Under the pieces are notes generated by a model. It saw only the letters and a program-made list of their open reading frames with translations. It was not told the origin of the DNA and did not search any database. Source: Tolypocladium sp. Sup5 PDA-1 (Eukaryota; Ascomycota; Sordariomycetes; Hypocreales; Ophiocordycipitaceae). Taken from it: a stretch of DNA of 64,000 bases. This document shows, piece by piece, positions 1 to 11,994 of this stretch (the stretch's first letter is position 1; each line of letters starts with the position of its first letter). Both the position numbers and the translations under genes were made by a program. The stretch spans positions 62,001-126,000 of the forward strand of contig JPHH03000055.1 of the NCBI GenBank assembly GCA_000750105.3, given 5' to 3'.

Positions 1-476
1 CTGAGCTTCTTCAGGGGCTGGCTGCCCAACAGCAGCCGCGCCGCCGTCATGACCGCCGGCCAGCTCGCCACCTACGACACCTTTAAGCGCCTGCTCATGG
101 ATTACACCCCCATGGGCGACAACATGACGACACACTTTTCCGCCTCGTTCCTCGCGGGCCTCGCCGCCGCCACCGCGACCAGCCCCATCGACGTCATCAA
201 GACCCGCGTCATGTCGTCGACGCATAAGCAGGGCATCATCCACCTGGTCGGCGAGATATACAAGACCGACGGCATCGGCTGGATGTTCAAGGGCTGGGTC
301 CCCAGCTTCCTCCGGCTAGGGCCGTGAGTTTTCTCTCAATCCCCCTGACCCCTATAAGGCACCGTAGACACTGACAGACGCGCCACCGCAGGCACACCAT
401 TTGCACATTTGTCTTCCTGGAGATGCACCGCAAAGCATATAGACAGGTCAAGGGCTTGGACGAAAACAAGCTGTAA
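1..476 (+). CDS. Mitochondrial carrier protein (dicarboxylate carrier type), 3' part
   Basis: C-terminal part of a mitochondrial carrier family protein of the inner membrane; the 5' end lies outside the window. The sequence is open from base 1 in frame 1. Exon a is 1-323, a 68-nt intron follows (GTGAGT...GCAG, 324-391), and exon b is 392-476 ending in TAA. The join reads RLGPHTICTFVFLEMHRK, which fits the last transmembrane helix of fungal dicarboxylate carriers. The carrier signature P-x-D-x-[IV]-[KR] is present as SPIDVIKTRVM. The residues FRGWLPN...MTASQ-like...TYDTFK and MFKGWVPSFLRLGP resemble DIC1-type dicarboxylate/phosphate exchangers. Assignment to the carrier family is firm; DIC1 rather than an oxaloacetate or other dicarboxylate carrier is probable. 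The upstream half is needed to settle the substrate group. Confidence 0.85.
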
Positions 477-768
477 TCGTACATGGGTCATGGCATGTTG
501 TGACGGCGTTCTATAGAAGGGCGATGCATCTGCATACAAGTTTGTATGGCGTTGTTTGAATTTGAATCCATCCAAAAAGCTTGGGCGATGAAATAGAGAA
601 AGCAGAATATAATGCAAAAGTACGTGGGTCACGAATCCATCCACCCGGCACAGTTTGAGTGCAAAGCCCGCAGATCCGGTTCACCTATGCCGTGGCTATC
701 TTTTAGCTATTGTACAAGCCAGAGGAATACAGTCACCCCAAATTACCTGTCGCCCCCAAACGCCCAAC

Positions 769-1979
769 TTACTGCCACGAATTCTGGTTATACGGCGTCG
801 TGCTGCCAAACGAGCCCGCACCACCACCGTACGAGGTATTGCCGCCTCCGTACGAGGTGCCGCCTCCTCCCCCGTACGAGGTGTTGCCCCCGCCATAGGC
901 CGTCATGTTGCCGCCACCATACGGAGTCGTGTAGCCCTGATCCTGCCAAGGCGTCGTGCCCCCGTCCATGTTCATATCTGGACTCCGCGGGCCGTCGGCC
1001 TCGGCTTCCTCGCCGCCGTATTTTCTGGGATCGAGTCCCTTCAGAAGAGCGCCGATCTTCTGCTGGAGGGCTCTTATCCCCCCTTGCACGATTTGGTCGG
1101 GCTCCATGGTTCCTGATGTCTCCACCTCGAAGTAGAATCGGTCGGGCGCGGCGTCGTAGTTGAACGGCTCGCCCTCTTGCGGGGGATCTTCCCACGCTGC
1201 GTATTTGCTCTTGGGCCTGGGTGGGAGGTTAGATGATTCTGGCGCCTCAAAGATCATCGCCGTGGTCAAACTTACCATTCCTTTTCGGGGTCTGTGTTGT
1301 TCTCGAACCACATGTCGAGGTGGTGCAGCTTGTTGTGAGGGTCGTACTCGAACCCGACAGCTGATGTCGGCATCCACTTGGCATGTTCCTTTGCGATCCC
1401 CTTCTTGGCGATACACGTGAGCTTCAACTCTTGGTCCTTGCGCAGCTTTGCGATCAGGCATCCGAGCCCGTCGGGGTCTGTGATGACAGGGCTGCCGACC
1501 GAACTAGAGTGACGACCATCGACCACCAGGTCTCGCGCATAAACCTTCATTATCTCGTCGCTCGTGCACTTAGCATGCAGGGTCAGGGAGACGCTGCACT
1601 GCTCGCAGTATTGGTCGCAGTCGCAGTCGCGTGAGTAGTTGAGTTCGCTGACGCCTTTTGAGTTGAGGGGAATGAGGCCTAGCCGATGGGCGATGAACTC
1701 ATCGGCGAGTACCGAGCTGTTGATCTCGACTTCCACCAGGTCGACCGCGATGGTAGGCACCTCGGCTTGGATGATGCGTCGGATCGAGTTCGCAAAGGAC
1801 AGGTTCGTCTTGGACAGTTCGAAGTCGACGCGCGTGTTATCAGCCTAGGTTCACCTCCCGTTAGATCACGCTCTTCTTCTGCGCCGCCCCAAGGGCACCA
1901 TGCATACCGCCGAGATCTTCACTTGGGGCTGCTCCGGCTCTCCATCCATCACCATCGGGTCGTAGTCCATGCCGTCCAT
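769..1979 (-). CDS. RPB3: DNA-directed RNA polymerase II subunit RPB3
   Basis: Third-largest subunit of RNA polymerase II, an alpha-like subunit that pairs with RPB11 in the nuclear assembly platform. Three exons on the minus strand: 1979-1908, 1844-1276 and 1216-769, giving 362 aa in consistent phase. Exon 2 carries the alpha-like dimerisation region (FANSIRRIIQAEVPTIAVDL, ADEFIAHRLGLIPL) and a cysteine cluster CDCDQYCEQC expected for the RPB3 zinc site. Exon 3 has the second alpha-like half (FYFEVETSGTMEPDQIV...ALQQKI). Two in-frame start codons lie 9 nt apart (1979, 1970); the upstream one was taken, giving MDGMDYDPMVMDGEPEQP. The tail from about residue 300 is a run of YGGG-type repeats ending in PYNQNSWQ, not needed for the core fold. 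It is divergent to SOF1. Identity is very secure; only the start is uncertain. Confidence 0.93.
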
Positions 1980-2358
1980 CGTGATCGGACAGACGCTGAC
2001 CGCGGCTGCGACCTGAGTTATCGGTGAAGCGCAGAGCCCTCCCGAGCCATGTGTTTACCCGCCTTCTGGTGCGTTGGGTCGTGAGAGCAAAGTGGTGTTG
2101 ATTCGCGTGAAGGCGAAGAGTTAAAGTGCTGAAGTGTATTTGGCTGGCGGGATCCTTCCTTCCATAACGCGCTGCGGCTGCTTGTACGGTCGGATTACTA
2201 ATAATCCGAAGGCTTATCGGCCTGCCTGCCTGCGATAAGAGAAAAATTCCCCGCCATCGCCTATTCTGCCAGGACCTTGAATGGAAATTTTGGAGAGTCC
2301 ACCAGTGCGTCGGTCTTGACCTTGATAATTGCTTCATTGTCCATCGACACCACGCAAA
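1980..2358. promoter_or_regulatory. Shared divergent promoter region RPB3 / SOF1
   Basis: A 379-bp gap between two divergent housekeeping genes, so it must hold both promoters and 5' leaders. No TATA box or repeat was seen. It contains ACTAATAATCC-like A/T-rich patches near 2195-2210. Confidence 0.6.
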
Positions 2359-3696
2359 ATGAAGATCAAGGCGCTCAGCCGCTCCGTGTCGACGCACCAG
2401 GCTGCGGGCTCGGATGTCGCAAAGCAGCCCCGAAACCTCGACTCAGCACTGCATCCATTCGAACGAGCTCGCGAATATCAAAGAGCCCTCAATGCGGTCA
2501 AGCTGGAGCGGATGCACGCCGCGCCCTTCATCGCGCAGCTGGGACGAGGCCATGTGGACGGTGTCTATTCCATCGCCAAGGACCCCAACTCATTGCAGCG
2601 GTTTGCAAGCGGCAGCGGCGACGGCGTGGTCAAGGTCTGGGACTTGACGGATCGGGATGAGATCTGGCATACGACGGCGCACGAGAACATCGTCAAGGGC
2701 ATGGAGTGGACGAGGGACCAGAAGCTGTTGACGTGTGGTGCCGACCGAACAATCAAGCTCTTCGACCCGTACAACACGCGGAGCGAAGCGGCGCCGATAT
2801 CATCGTGGCTCGGATCGGGTGCCTTCACCAGCCTGTCCCACCACCGGTCACGCAACGCCTTTGCCGCCGCCTCCAGCGTCATCTCGATATACGACCTTGA
2901 GCGGCACACTGCGGCCCCGGAGGTGCTGAAGTGGCCGACCTCTACCGACACGATAACCAATGTCGCATTCAACTACGTCGAGACGTCCGTCCTCGCGTCT
3001 TGCTCCAGCGACCGCTCCGTCGTTATCTACGACCTCCGGACGTCGACGCCTGTCACCAAGACGATCCTCAACTTTGCCACCAACCAAATTGCCTGGTCAC
3101 CGATGGAGGCATTCAACCTGGCCACGGCCTCCGAGGACCACAACATCTACCTCTTCGACATGCGCCGGTTCGACCGCGCCCTCAACGTCCTCAAGGACCA
3201 TGTCGCTGCCGTCATGGACGTCGAGTTCTCCCCGACCGGCGAGGAGCTCGTCTCCGCCTCGTGGGACCGCACCGTGCGCCTCTGGAACCGTGACCAAGGC
3301 CACTCGCGCGACATTTACCACACCAAGCGCATGCAGCGCGTCATGGCCGCCAAATGGACCCCGGACGCCAAGTACGTCCTCTCCGGCTCCGACGACGGCA
3401 ACATCCGCCTCTGGCGCGCAAACGCCTCGGAGCGCCAGGGCGTCAAGTCGGCGCGCCACCGCCAGGCCCTCGAGTACAACGAGGCCCTCGTCGACCGCTT
3501 CGCGCACATGCCCGAGATCCGCCGCATCAAGCGCCACCGCCACGTCCCCAAGGTGCTCAAGAAGGCTAGCGAGATTAAGGGCCAGGAGCTCAAGAGCATC
3601 AAGCGCAAGGAGGAGAACGAGCGGCGGCACACCAAGAAACAGTTTGAGCGGCGCAAGGGCGAGAGAGAAAAGATGGTGCTGGCGCGCGAGAAGTAG
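2359..3696 (+). CDS. SOF1: SOF1-like WD40 protein of the U3 snoRNP (small-subunit processome)
   Basis: Nucleolar WD40 protein (DCAF13 in animals) required for 18S rRNA processing. Single exon of 445 aa. The start at 2359 gives MKIKALSRS, the usual SOF1 amino end; an upstream in-frame ATG at 2329 would only add a non-conserved decapeptide. WD repeats run from about residue 60 to 350, with repeat ends such as VVKVWDL, TIKLFDP, SVVIYDL, NIYLFDM, TVRLWNR and NIRLWRA. The C-terminal Sof1 domain (HMPEIRRIKRHRHVPKVL, then a Lys/Glu/Arg-rich tail) is complete and is what separates SOF1 from generic WD40 proteins. It is convergent with the kinase/phosphatase gene downstream. Confidence 0.95.
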   Translation: MKIKALSRSVSTHQAAGSDVAKQPRNLDSALHPFERAREYQRALNAVKLERMHAAPFIAQLGRGHVDGVYSIAKDPNSLQRFASGSGDGVVKVWDLTDRDEIWHTTAHENIVKGMEWTRDQKLLTCGADRTIKLFDPYNTRSEAAPISSWLGSGAFTSLSHHRSRNAFAAASSVISIYDLERHTAAPEVLKWPTSTDTITNVAFNYVETSVLASCSSDRSVVIYDLRTSTPVTKTILNFATNQIAWSPMEAFNLATASEDHNIYLFDMRRFDRALNVLKDHVAAVMDVEFSPTGEELVSASWDRTVRLWNRDQGHSRDIYHTKRMQRVMAAKWTPDAKYVLSGSDDGNIRLWRANASERQGVKSARHRQALEYNEALVDRFAHMPEIRRIKRHRHVPKVLKKASEIKGQELKSIKRKEENERRHTKKQFERRKGEREKMVLAREK

Positions 3697-4397
3697 GGGC
3701 TGCCACATGGGTGCGCTCAAACGTTTGCTTCATGTATATCTGCATTGCACGGCGTTCGGAAAAGGTTACTTCGGGAAGATGGGGCTTCAAGTACAATACC
3801 ATGTCAAGACTCTGATGGTGTCTTATTTATTACCTAGGTTACTACAAACAACTGAGATTGCCCAAGTCACATGTGCAACTGACATCAGGTCGTGATAGTG
3901 AGAAACAGGAATCCCCTGCTTGACAGTATCTCATTCTTGCTCTAGCTACTTTCCCTAGAGCCACCAACCAGTTACCAAAGAAAATAGCCATCTCCTTCGT
4001 AAAACACCCCATTCATTTCAGAAACAAGTCTCCGTTCCACACATCCTGAAAAGCCCGCACCGAGAAACTCCATGTATAGCCCACCCAAAAAAGAAGCCGG
4101 TTTAAAAACAGACACCAAAGACAAGGTCAAGCACCCCTGGCATAAAGGATTACAACGCCGCTGGCCCAGTCTCGCCAGTGTTGGGGGTATTTTTTCAAAC
4201 ACAAGTCGCCCCTCGCCGTATTCCGTCGTCTATCTTGTTGTCCTTCGTTCCCAACGCCATTCCCATCTCTCGTGTTTCCGTTATTAGTGCTGTAGTTGGT
4301 TGTTGCAGTTGGTTGTTGCAGTTGTTGTAGCTGCTGTTGTACACGTCCGGACTCGAAACAGTCCTGAAAATTTTGATCTCGTCGTTTCGGGATGTAT
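3697..4397. other. Convergent intergenic region (3' UTRs)
   Basis: About 700 bp between two gene ends. A short GTT/GCT-rich repeat (TTGGTTGTTGCAG-type units) sits at about 4290-4340. No gene is supported here. Confidence 0.6.
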
Positions 4398-6704
4398 CTA
4401 GACGCTCCCTCGGGCCGCCTTCTGCGGCTTATAGTTGGGCATCTCCTCGAACCAGCCTCGCATCTCGTTGTACTTGTAGGCGTGGAAGGCGATGCCGTAA
4501 GGCTTCGGCTCAATCGAGTAGAGCATGCCCAGCGGGACGTCCATGTCGGTGATGTCCTCGCGAGTCAGGTCCATGAAGTAGGCCATGAGGACTCGGCAGA
4601 CGGACCGGTGCCCGATGATGAGGAGGTGGTCGGTGATGCGCTCAATCTCCCGCACCATGTCACGCAGGCGGCTAATAACCTGGAGGTAGCCCTCGCCGCC
4701 GACACCTGGGTAGATGTAGTTGAGCTTGTCCTGGGATCGCTTGTGGAACTCCTCCGGGTACTTGCTCGCAATCTCCTCGTACGTCATGCCCTCGAACTGG
4801 CCGGAATTCAGTTCGTTGAGCATCTCCCAGTTCTTGACGTCGTAGTCGTCGTCGGCGTCAAAGTACTCGGCCGTCTCGACGCTTCGCTGAAGCATCGAGG
4901 TCCACACGCAAAAGTTCTTGTCGTCCAGGTCCCGGTCCATATCCGGATACGGCGGAGTGTTGTCGCCCGGGAGCGGCGGGAACGACGCCTGAGCCATCTT
5001 GCTCTTCTGTTCCATGATCCACTCCTTTCGCTTCTGGGTGATGAACCTGTACAGCGCCTGGCCGTAGCAATGGCCTCGCTCCGTCAACGGGGAGTCGCCG
5101 CCCAGCTTGCCGAGTTCGTTGTCGATGCTCTGGCCATGGCGGGTGATCCAAATCTGCCGCGGGGCCAGATTGAAGCTCGAGAGGTAGGTGCTGATTCCGC
5201 CACTCAAGAATCCCTTCAGCCTGTGCTGCACGAGCTTCCTACCGACATCGATCATCTAGGGGAGGTTAGCTACGGAGACGGGATACTGGAGAGGAATCGT
5301 GGCACAACATACCTGGATGTACTGCATGTCATTGTCCTCTTCATATTCGCCCACAGGCACATAGGCGCTGGCATAGGCTGCGACCCGGTTCTTGAAGTCT
5401 TCGAGAGACTTGTGCGGGTCCTTGTCGCGGTAGTCCGGGCCAGAGAGTTTGAGGCGCATGTTGGCCTCGAGGAGGTTCTGGTCCCTGCAGATGCTTTCGA
5501 TGAAGAGAATGCCCAGCTTGGGCTCGCGGTCCCTGATGCGGTCGACAATCTGCTGCCTCCGCTTGACGGTGCTGTTTGTGGCGTCAAGGATGCCCACGGC
5601 GCCGCCCTGGTTTAGCAAGTAGTCGAGAAGCTCGTCGAGCGTGTCCATGGCCACCTGGTCCCTCATGGCGGATGCCCTCTGGTTCTTGGGGTCAAAGAAC
5701 TTGGCGGACTGGTCAGCATCGCCTTGCTCCTGGTCAATGGCGTGGTTGAGATTCAGCATCGTCGGCGACTCCAAGCGATCCGGGCTCAGGGCACGAGGCG
5801 CGGGCATGCCGTTGAGCAAGATGGTGGCGGCCTGGACGGGAGGGTCGAGGCAGTCGGGCTCGGGGGCCAGACTGGACTTTGCCGAGACCTTGATGCCGGC
5901 GGCATGGCGCCTGCGGTTGCCGACGTTGAAGATTCGAGAGTCGTGTTGCTGCCACGACAGGTATCGCTGCAGCTTCTTGGTGATGTACGACTTGCCGCGG
6001 GCGGGCAGGCCGACCATGACGATGACGAGCTTGGCCGCCACATCGCGCTGGGGGATCCGGCCGTCGGGGGAGACGCGGGACCTGGTCATGCCGGGGATGT
6101 TGAGCGTGGTGGCGTGTGGCCGCACCCGGGGGGTTTGGCTGCCCGAGTTCTGGCGCTGAGGAGGCCTGCAGGTCGCCGAGGCGCAAGTCAGCAAGACGGT
6201 CTTTCAGAGGCGTCGGCAGTGCGACGGGAGGGTTTGCGCGACGGGCTCGAGGGCCGTCTCGGGACTTACATGCGCGGCGAGCTCGGGGCCGTCGAGTTGA
6301 CGCTCTGGGACAAGGGTGGCGTGTCGGTCAGGTCCTTCATGATGCGCATCGCCTGGGCCATGGCCGGCATGGGCATCGGCGCCGTCACGGGGTGGCCATT
6401 GCGAAGGGCGGGCGGCGGCAGAACAGCGAGCTGCTGATCCGGCTCCGAGGTCGTGGGCGAGGCAGACGAAGGCGACGATGAGGCGAGACTGTTGTGCATG
6501 ACAAGCTTGGCGAGGGCCGACTGTTTGGCTTGCCTTTGACCCACGTCTAAGTGCGAAGAAAAAAAGCCAAGGGTAAGCAGAGGCTCACGAGAGGGGAGCG
6601 AAGTAGCAACGGGGATGGGGAGACAATAAAACGACCAAGGGCGAGGTAGGCAGACAAGAAAAGAGCTAGCACACACCTTCTCTGGGTATGACTGCAGACG
6701 GCAT
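4398..6704 (-). CDS. Bifunctional 6-phosphofructo-2-kinase / fructose-2,6-bisphosphatase
   Basis: Cytosolic enzyme that makes and breaks fructose 2,6-bisphosphate, the allosteric switch between glycolysis and gluconeogenesis. Four exons on the minus strand: 6704-6677, 6546-6270, 6165-5313 and 5255-4398, 671 aa, all phases consistent. The N-terminal ~140 residues are Ser/Pro-rich and probably regulatory. The kinase domain starts near residue 145 with the Walker A loop GLPARGKSY (about 154-162). The histidine phosphatase domain follows from about 420: R425-H426-G427 in ITRHGQSIDNELG, acidic residue E534 in LNELNSGQFEG, and second histidine H602 in LLIIGHRSV. Since the phosphoryl-accepting His is kept, phosphatase activity is plausible, unlike yeast PFK26. 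The first exon is only 28 nt and rests on splice logic: GAAG|GTGTGT...CTTAG|ACGTGG keeps the frame. The start could otherwise be Met at 6499. Confidence 0.88.
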
Positions 6705-9700
6705 CTGGTGGTGGTGATGATGATGCAGAGGGGAGAGTGTCGAGAGAGGCGTCGAAGAGGGTGGTGCAGCGCACGCAGCGGCCTGGAAGCCTCAACAAGT
6801 CCACCTCAGACACAAGCGCAGCAGGCGCGGGCAGGCCCCTGTCCAATGACGTCCCACGCTTCCAGGTTCGCTTTTACCAGCGAAACCGGCTCGTGGGGCG
6901 AGCGAGTGGGTGGGCGGAAATGGGCGCGGCGCGAGGGACGGCGCTGTGGGGGACGGTACAGTGAGGGCCTGTAATTATAGGGGGTCTTGGCTGGTGTGCC
7001 CGGCGCTGACTCGCTGCCGTCCGGCTGGGGCGCGCGCCGATGCAACCTTGTACTTGCACACGGGGCTGTCGATTGACTGGTGTCCAGCCAAAGAATGGCG
7101 GCCGGGCGCTCCGTGTAAGAGCGAGGCCAGGCAACTGAGTAAGGTAGTGTCGACCAACAACAACAGACGCAGGCGGACGGGTTGGTTCAGCAGCGGTTCG
7201 CGTCAAGTGACGGATGGCCTCGTGCAGCAGAATGGACCTTGTCTCGTCCACGAGCTGCGCCGAAGAGGTGCCGTACGGTGGACCGAAGCGTGAGGTGAGA
7301 GCCCCGAGGTGGTGGAGGCAGAGGTGGTGGAGGCAGTGGAGCGTCGAACGTGAGCGAGGGTTCCTGGAGTCGTGTATCGTAACTTAGGGAACGCGCGCAC
7401 GAGGAAATGGAAAACACGAGGACTGCTCGAAAAGCAAAATCAAGGTGAAGCCGGATGATGGAAGAAGCAGTGGGAAAGAGACGGCTATGACGGCATATAT
7501 AAGGGGCAGAATCAGTCAAACAGAGTGCGTTTGGTGGCGCTGGTGGTCTGCGTCTGCACCTGGAACCGTACTTTACAAGCTTCGGCGGCCTGGTGCGAGG
7601 CGTAGGAGAGTTTATGTATAGGTAGGTAGGCAGCGCGAGCCACACCTGCAAAAGCTGCCTGAGCCTTTGAGACGAGACGAGATGAACGAAATGAACGAAA
7701 TGAACTTGACGGACTGGACGAGGAGCGCAGGCACACCGAGAAGCAAACCGCCCTCTCCGCCGAATGCGGGCAAGACGCATCCCTTTTAAACGGAGGCCAT
7801 CATGCCGTGCTCCCGCATCTTCACACACACACACGTTGCATCCTGCTGGCCGTCACGTCCGCTGCTAAAAGCGTCCGCGATCTGCAACAGCCGCCGGGGC
7901 GTCGTGATGCTGAGGTGGTGGTTTCGGAGGAGCGAGTCGAGTCTGCTACGACGGGGCAGTGGGCACGCTGCATCCGCCGCCTGCAGGCTCCACGTCGGAG
8001 CTGCACCGAGCTGGGTGAGGTGACAGACGAGGCGTGCCAGCAAGGGTCCATGCTTCCAGATGGTGGCAGCCCAGACCAGGGTGCACTGGTTGGTTTGGGG
8101 CTAGCCTGGCTCCCACGGCTGGGATGCTGGCATCTCCATCTCCATCGATCAGCCAGGGTCCACGTCCCGTAGCTGTCTGCCCTCCAGCTCTGCAACGCGC
8201 AAATAGTCTCCTCGTTAGCCTTGCGTGTCGATACGCTTCGCCCGTAGGGAGTGCTCGTGCATATAGCCATGGTGTGTGTTACGCGCATTGGCTGGGCTCT
8301 CGGCCACGGAAGCGGACTGGTGCGGGAGTTGTGTGCGACGAGAGACGCATGGCTGGTCCCCGTCCTGCTGGCTTGAGTCTGCTGTCCGTCTTCTGTCTTT
8401 CAGTGATGACGGCCTCATTATGCTCGGGCCTAAGGTACCAATTCCCTTTGGCCAAGGTATTGGCTATTGGCCTCCCCCGCTTTTTGCTAGGCTTTATCAA
8501 GCTAAGCTCTGCGCATTGCATCTGCTTGCCCAAAGGCTGAGCCAGCCAACAGGTGCACGACAGTAACAAAACATGCGTCCTGCGTCGCGCAAAAGCCTCC
8601 GATGTCGCCGCCCACTGGACTGCCCCCCCAAAAGCCCCCCATGGACGATGGAGTCACATCGGACTCCACGTGCGAAGATCCCTGCCAGCTGGGTCTGCCG
8701 TGCGCTGAGTGGGCGCGGAGGCACGAGATAGCGCCAAAACGCATTACCCTGCCTCTTCGCGTAATGACAAGAAGCGCTCTCTGACGCAACCTGCTAACGT
8801 TGGTGATTCGAAGCTTACGGATACTCCAACTCCAACTACTCGAGAGCTGCGACCCCTTCGCGTACGATCCTTCCAGCGCCCACCGCGAAACGAGAGCGCC
8901 ATTAACACGCACGTCTGCCTGTCCCTGTTCTGTTTCTCATTCGACGCCAGAAACACCAGATCCGAATCGGCGAGGCTTGCGTCATGCCTCGAAATCTCCC
9001 CAGCGCGCGCTCCGAGTCAGCGCTGTGCTCACTTCACTTTAATTCCGCGTCGTCGCCTCACCGAGCCCTGAGACATGTTTGCCTCAACAGAAATAGCCTC
9101 GCACCTCGGTCGCATCGGGGCGCCTCGAGACGAGAGACTCAAAACTATGCTTAAAATTGCCCCGTCGTCGCACGGCTTCCCAGGTCGCCCTGCAGCAGCC
9201 AAGGTCGCCAATTGGTTTCATCCCAAGTCGGGGCGAGCCAAGAAAAGGCACGGCCAGGCCGTCTACCACGGGCGGGCGTTTTAGCGCTTGCCTCGTCAAT
9301 GCGTAAGGTACGACTATTTACGGTAGTATCAGTTGCGAGTAGGGGCCTCAACAGCCGACACTCACCCCGGAGCAGCAATCAATTGAGTGAGACATTGTGT
9401 CGGGGGGAAGCTCTCGGAGCGACAACTAGGAGTCATTCTGGGTTCTGTCATCCCTCGGCAACGCTCCCTGATGCAGGCGACACAACAGCCCTCGGAGTGA
9501 GGGAACGAGGCTGGCTGCCTTTGCCCAGGTTGTACGTGCTGCTGTAGGCCGTAAATGGTTGCACAAGGAGCCGATCTAAAGAGCAATCGAATAGCATCTC
9601 TGACCAGGTCTGGGGCGATCTGGGGTTCTGCGGAGCCCCTCCGTCCCCGAGCTGCCGTCGTCATAGCAGGGCACGGAGATGAGTCTCGGTGAGCCGCCAC

Positions 9701-11994
9701 CGAATCGCAAATCGCCTCCAGAGTCGCCAAGCTCAAGCCTGCAGATTGCACAATGAATCTTCGTCACGGATCAGCAACGCCCTCATTCTTGACGAATTGC
9801 GCTCGACGCATCTGCCTCTTGGGGGAGGATGCGTCCGGGATGGCCGGAGAGGCTCCCCGAAGGCCAACGTAAGCTACTGTAGCCAAGATGGCTCTGCATG
9901 AGATGCTACCTGACATGTTGACATGTACCTACGAGTACGTTTCCACTGCAGATACGCGAGCCAATCCGGCTGCTGTAGGGGGCGGCATGGAAATAGTGAA
10001 TAACTCCGAACCGCTGGAGCCGGACTGCTAAAGACTCAGGGCGGAAGAGCGGCAGGGCAGGTCACATCTTCTTGTCGCTTATCAGAAGGCTGTGCGAGAT
10101 TGTGTTTCGAGTAGTCCGAACGTATAAGCTTCACGTTGGAAATGGCTTCTCTCGTATGAGCGTATTCAGGCAGCCATCTGTTGTAGGAGCGTTCATCGAC
10201 GCACTCATGGCTGTGTACTCGTACGTGGGAGCCAAAGACAGTCAAGGCCGCAAACAGAGCTGGACAACAACAACTCCCGCAGGCAGCCTTATCATAGCGA
10301 TACAGGAGGCAATGTCTCATTACAAGATCTTATTTGCTCTCTGAGGCTCGGTGCATAACACCGAGCTGCAGGTGGATGACGTGCCCGCTGCTGGGGCTGG
10401 TGGGTTGCACGATGGTAACAGCCCCGCCGAATCTGATCGTTCATGTGTGTACGTATACGAGTAGTGCACCCTCTCTGGTGGCCAGTTGACATAGCTTCTT
10501 TCATTGTAGAATGTCTTTAAGATATATTCCATGACGGAGAGCGGGAATGCGATCTTGACGGGGAAACATCGAGTTTGCACGAGACAACAGGTACCAGTAG
10601 CATTCTTGCGTATGGCATCGCTGATGCTTCTCAGTAGCAATCGACACGACTCTGCCATTTCCTTTTGCCGTGGTAATTATGTTGGCATTTTTCGTACGAA
10701 GAACTATGGTTGAGACAAAGGCGCTGAGTGATGGACAAGCCAGTTGAACGAACAGCTGACGGGACGGGCCCTTCCACGGCTTCCAGAAGGTGTGGCTGTG
10801 CTCACGTGGCGCCCCTCACCAGCCACACTTTAACTTCTCCAATCCAGATGCAGAGAACTGTCGACGAGTTCGGCATTCCACCTGGATCTTCACCTTCAGC
10901 AGCCCAACAGCAGGTCATGGGCCTCAATCGAGTCCGGCTGGCTCAAAACCTTCCAGAGAGAGCCCTATCGATGGCCTGACCGAAATCTGAAAAAGGTACG
11001 CTGAGATTGGCCCTTGCGAACCCACGGGCCAGGCACAGGTGAGCGCAGGCACAAAGTCAAGCGTCGTGCATCACTCGTACGAGTTTTGCCAGCTGTTGCC
11101 AGTCCTGTCCAGCCTGTCAAGACACGGAAGCACCTATTTGTTTCTCTCAAGTCCTGTTCCCCCGCTTGTGCTTTCTCTCCAACCTCCACACCACGAGCTA
11201 CAGTTGCAACCCGGCACAACTTTCTTGTCCCAACCCGTTTCATCAATCTTCCATCAAAAGTTCCATCCCCAACATCAGATGGCATCGTCCGCACCTCACC
11301 CAACTCAAAAATAACCGTTCCGCTCAGCTTTCGGCCACAAGCAGTCTCGCAACGGACGTCACCGCATCGCGTCAAGGCTTGGCAGACGAACCAGGCACCC
11401 AAGAAAGACGCACCCAGTCTTCAGACAACAACTCGGAAGGTCACCGGGGTAAGACTGCTGCTCTCAGAAAGCAGCTACTTCCGCGGGATTCGAAAAAAAA
11501 AATACGCAAAGTCAAAACGCGGCCAACTCTCTCTTTACGAATCCAGCAGAGCCACAGAGGCAACCGGGCTTTCGCAGCTTCCCGTTGCTGCTACACTCCG
11601 CTGTCGCCGCCCTGAGTATTGGACTCGTGACACGAGGTGATTGCCATCGTCCTTTTCTGCCGCTCTGCAGTACAGAGCGATTCGGACCTAAAGCTCTCGC
11701 TCTTCTGTCCTACACGCAGCACTGCTTTTTCCGTCGGGCCGCCGCAGAACCAGCCATCGACAGCCCTTTGTCCCTCTGGCAGGCGACAGCCTCTCGCCCT
11801 TCTATCCTGCTTGGGCGGATTTTTGGAGTCTCGCTAGCAATCATCATCATCACCAGAACCCTGCCAGAGACCCGCGTTTTGATCGCAGATCGACTTCTCC
11901 ACCTGGGCGTCGTTGTTTGTTGATGATACGGTAACTCCCCCGCGTTGTACGCGATCAGAACCAAACAACCCAACCTCGCCACACTACGGCAAGC
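6705..11994. other. Long gene-free region between the PFK2/FBPase gene and TAD3
   Basis: About 5.3 kb without a gene I can support. The first part is the 5' region of the minus-strand kinase/phosphatase gene, the last few hundred bases that of TAD3. Seen: C/T-rich and A/C-rich stretches, TATATAAGG at about 7496-7504, an (AC)n run near 7820, GAGGTGGTGGAGGCA repeats near 7300-7340, an A-run near 11500. Open frames here are short, lack domains and overlap in several frames, as expected for GC-rich non-coding DNA. Confidence 0.5.

Noticed and set aside
4392..5615. 407-codon plus-strand frame opposite the PFK2/FBPase gene
   Set aside because: It is the antisense shadow of GC-rich exons; residues are Val/Leu/Arg/Asp-rich without any motif, while the minus strand shows complete catalytic motifs.
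7187..7834. 215-codon minus-strand frame in the 5.3-kb gap
   Set aside because: Arg/Ser/Pro-rich random composition overlapping other open frames; lies in the presumed promoter/leader region of the PFK2 gene.
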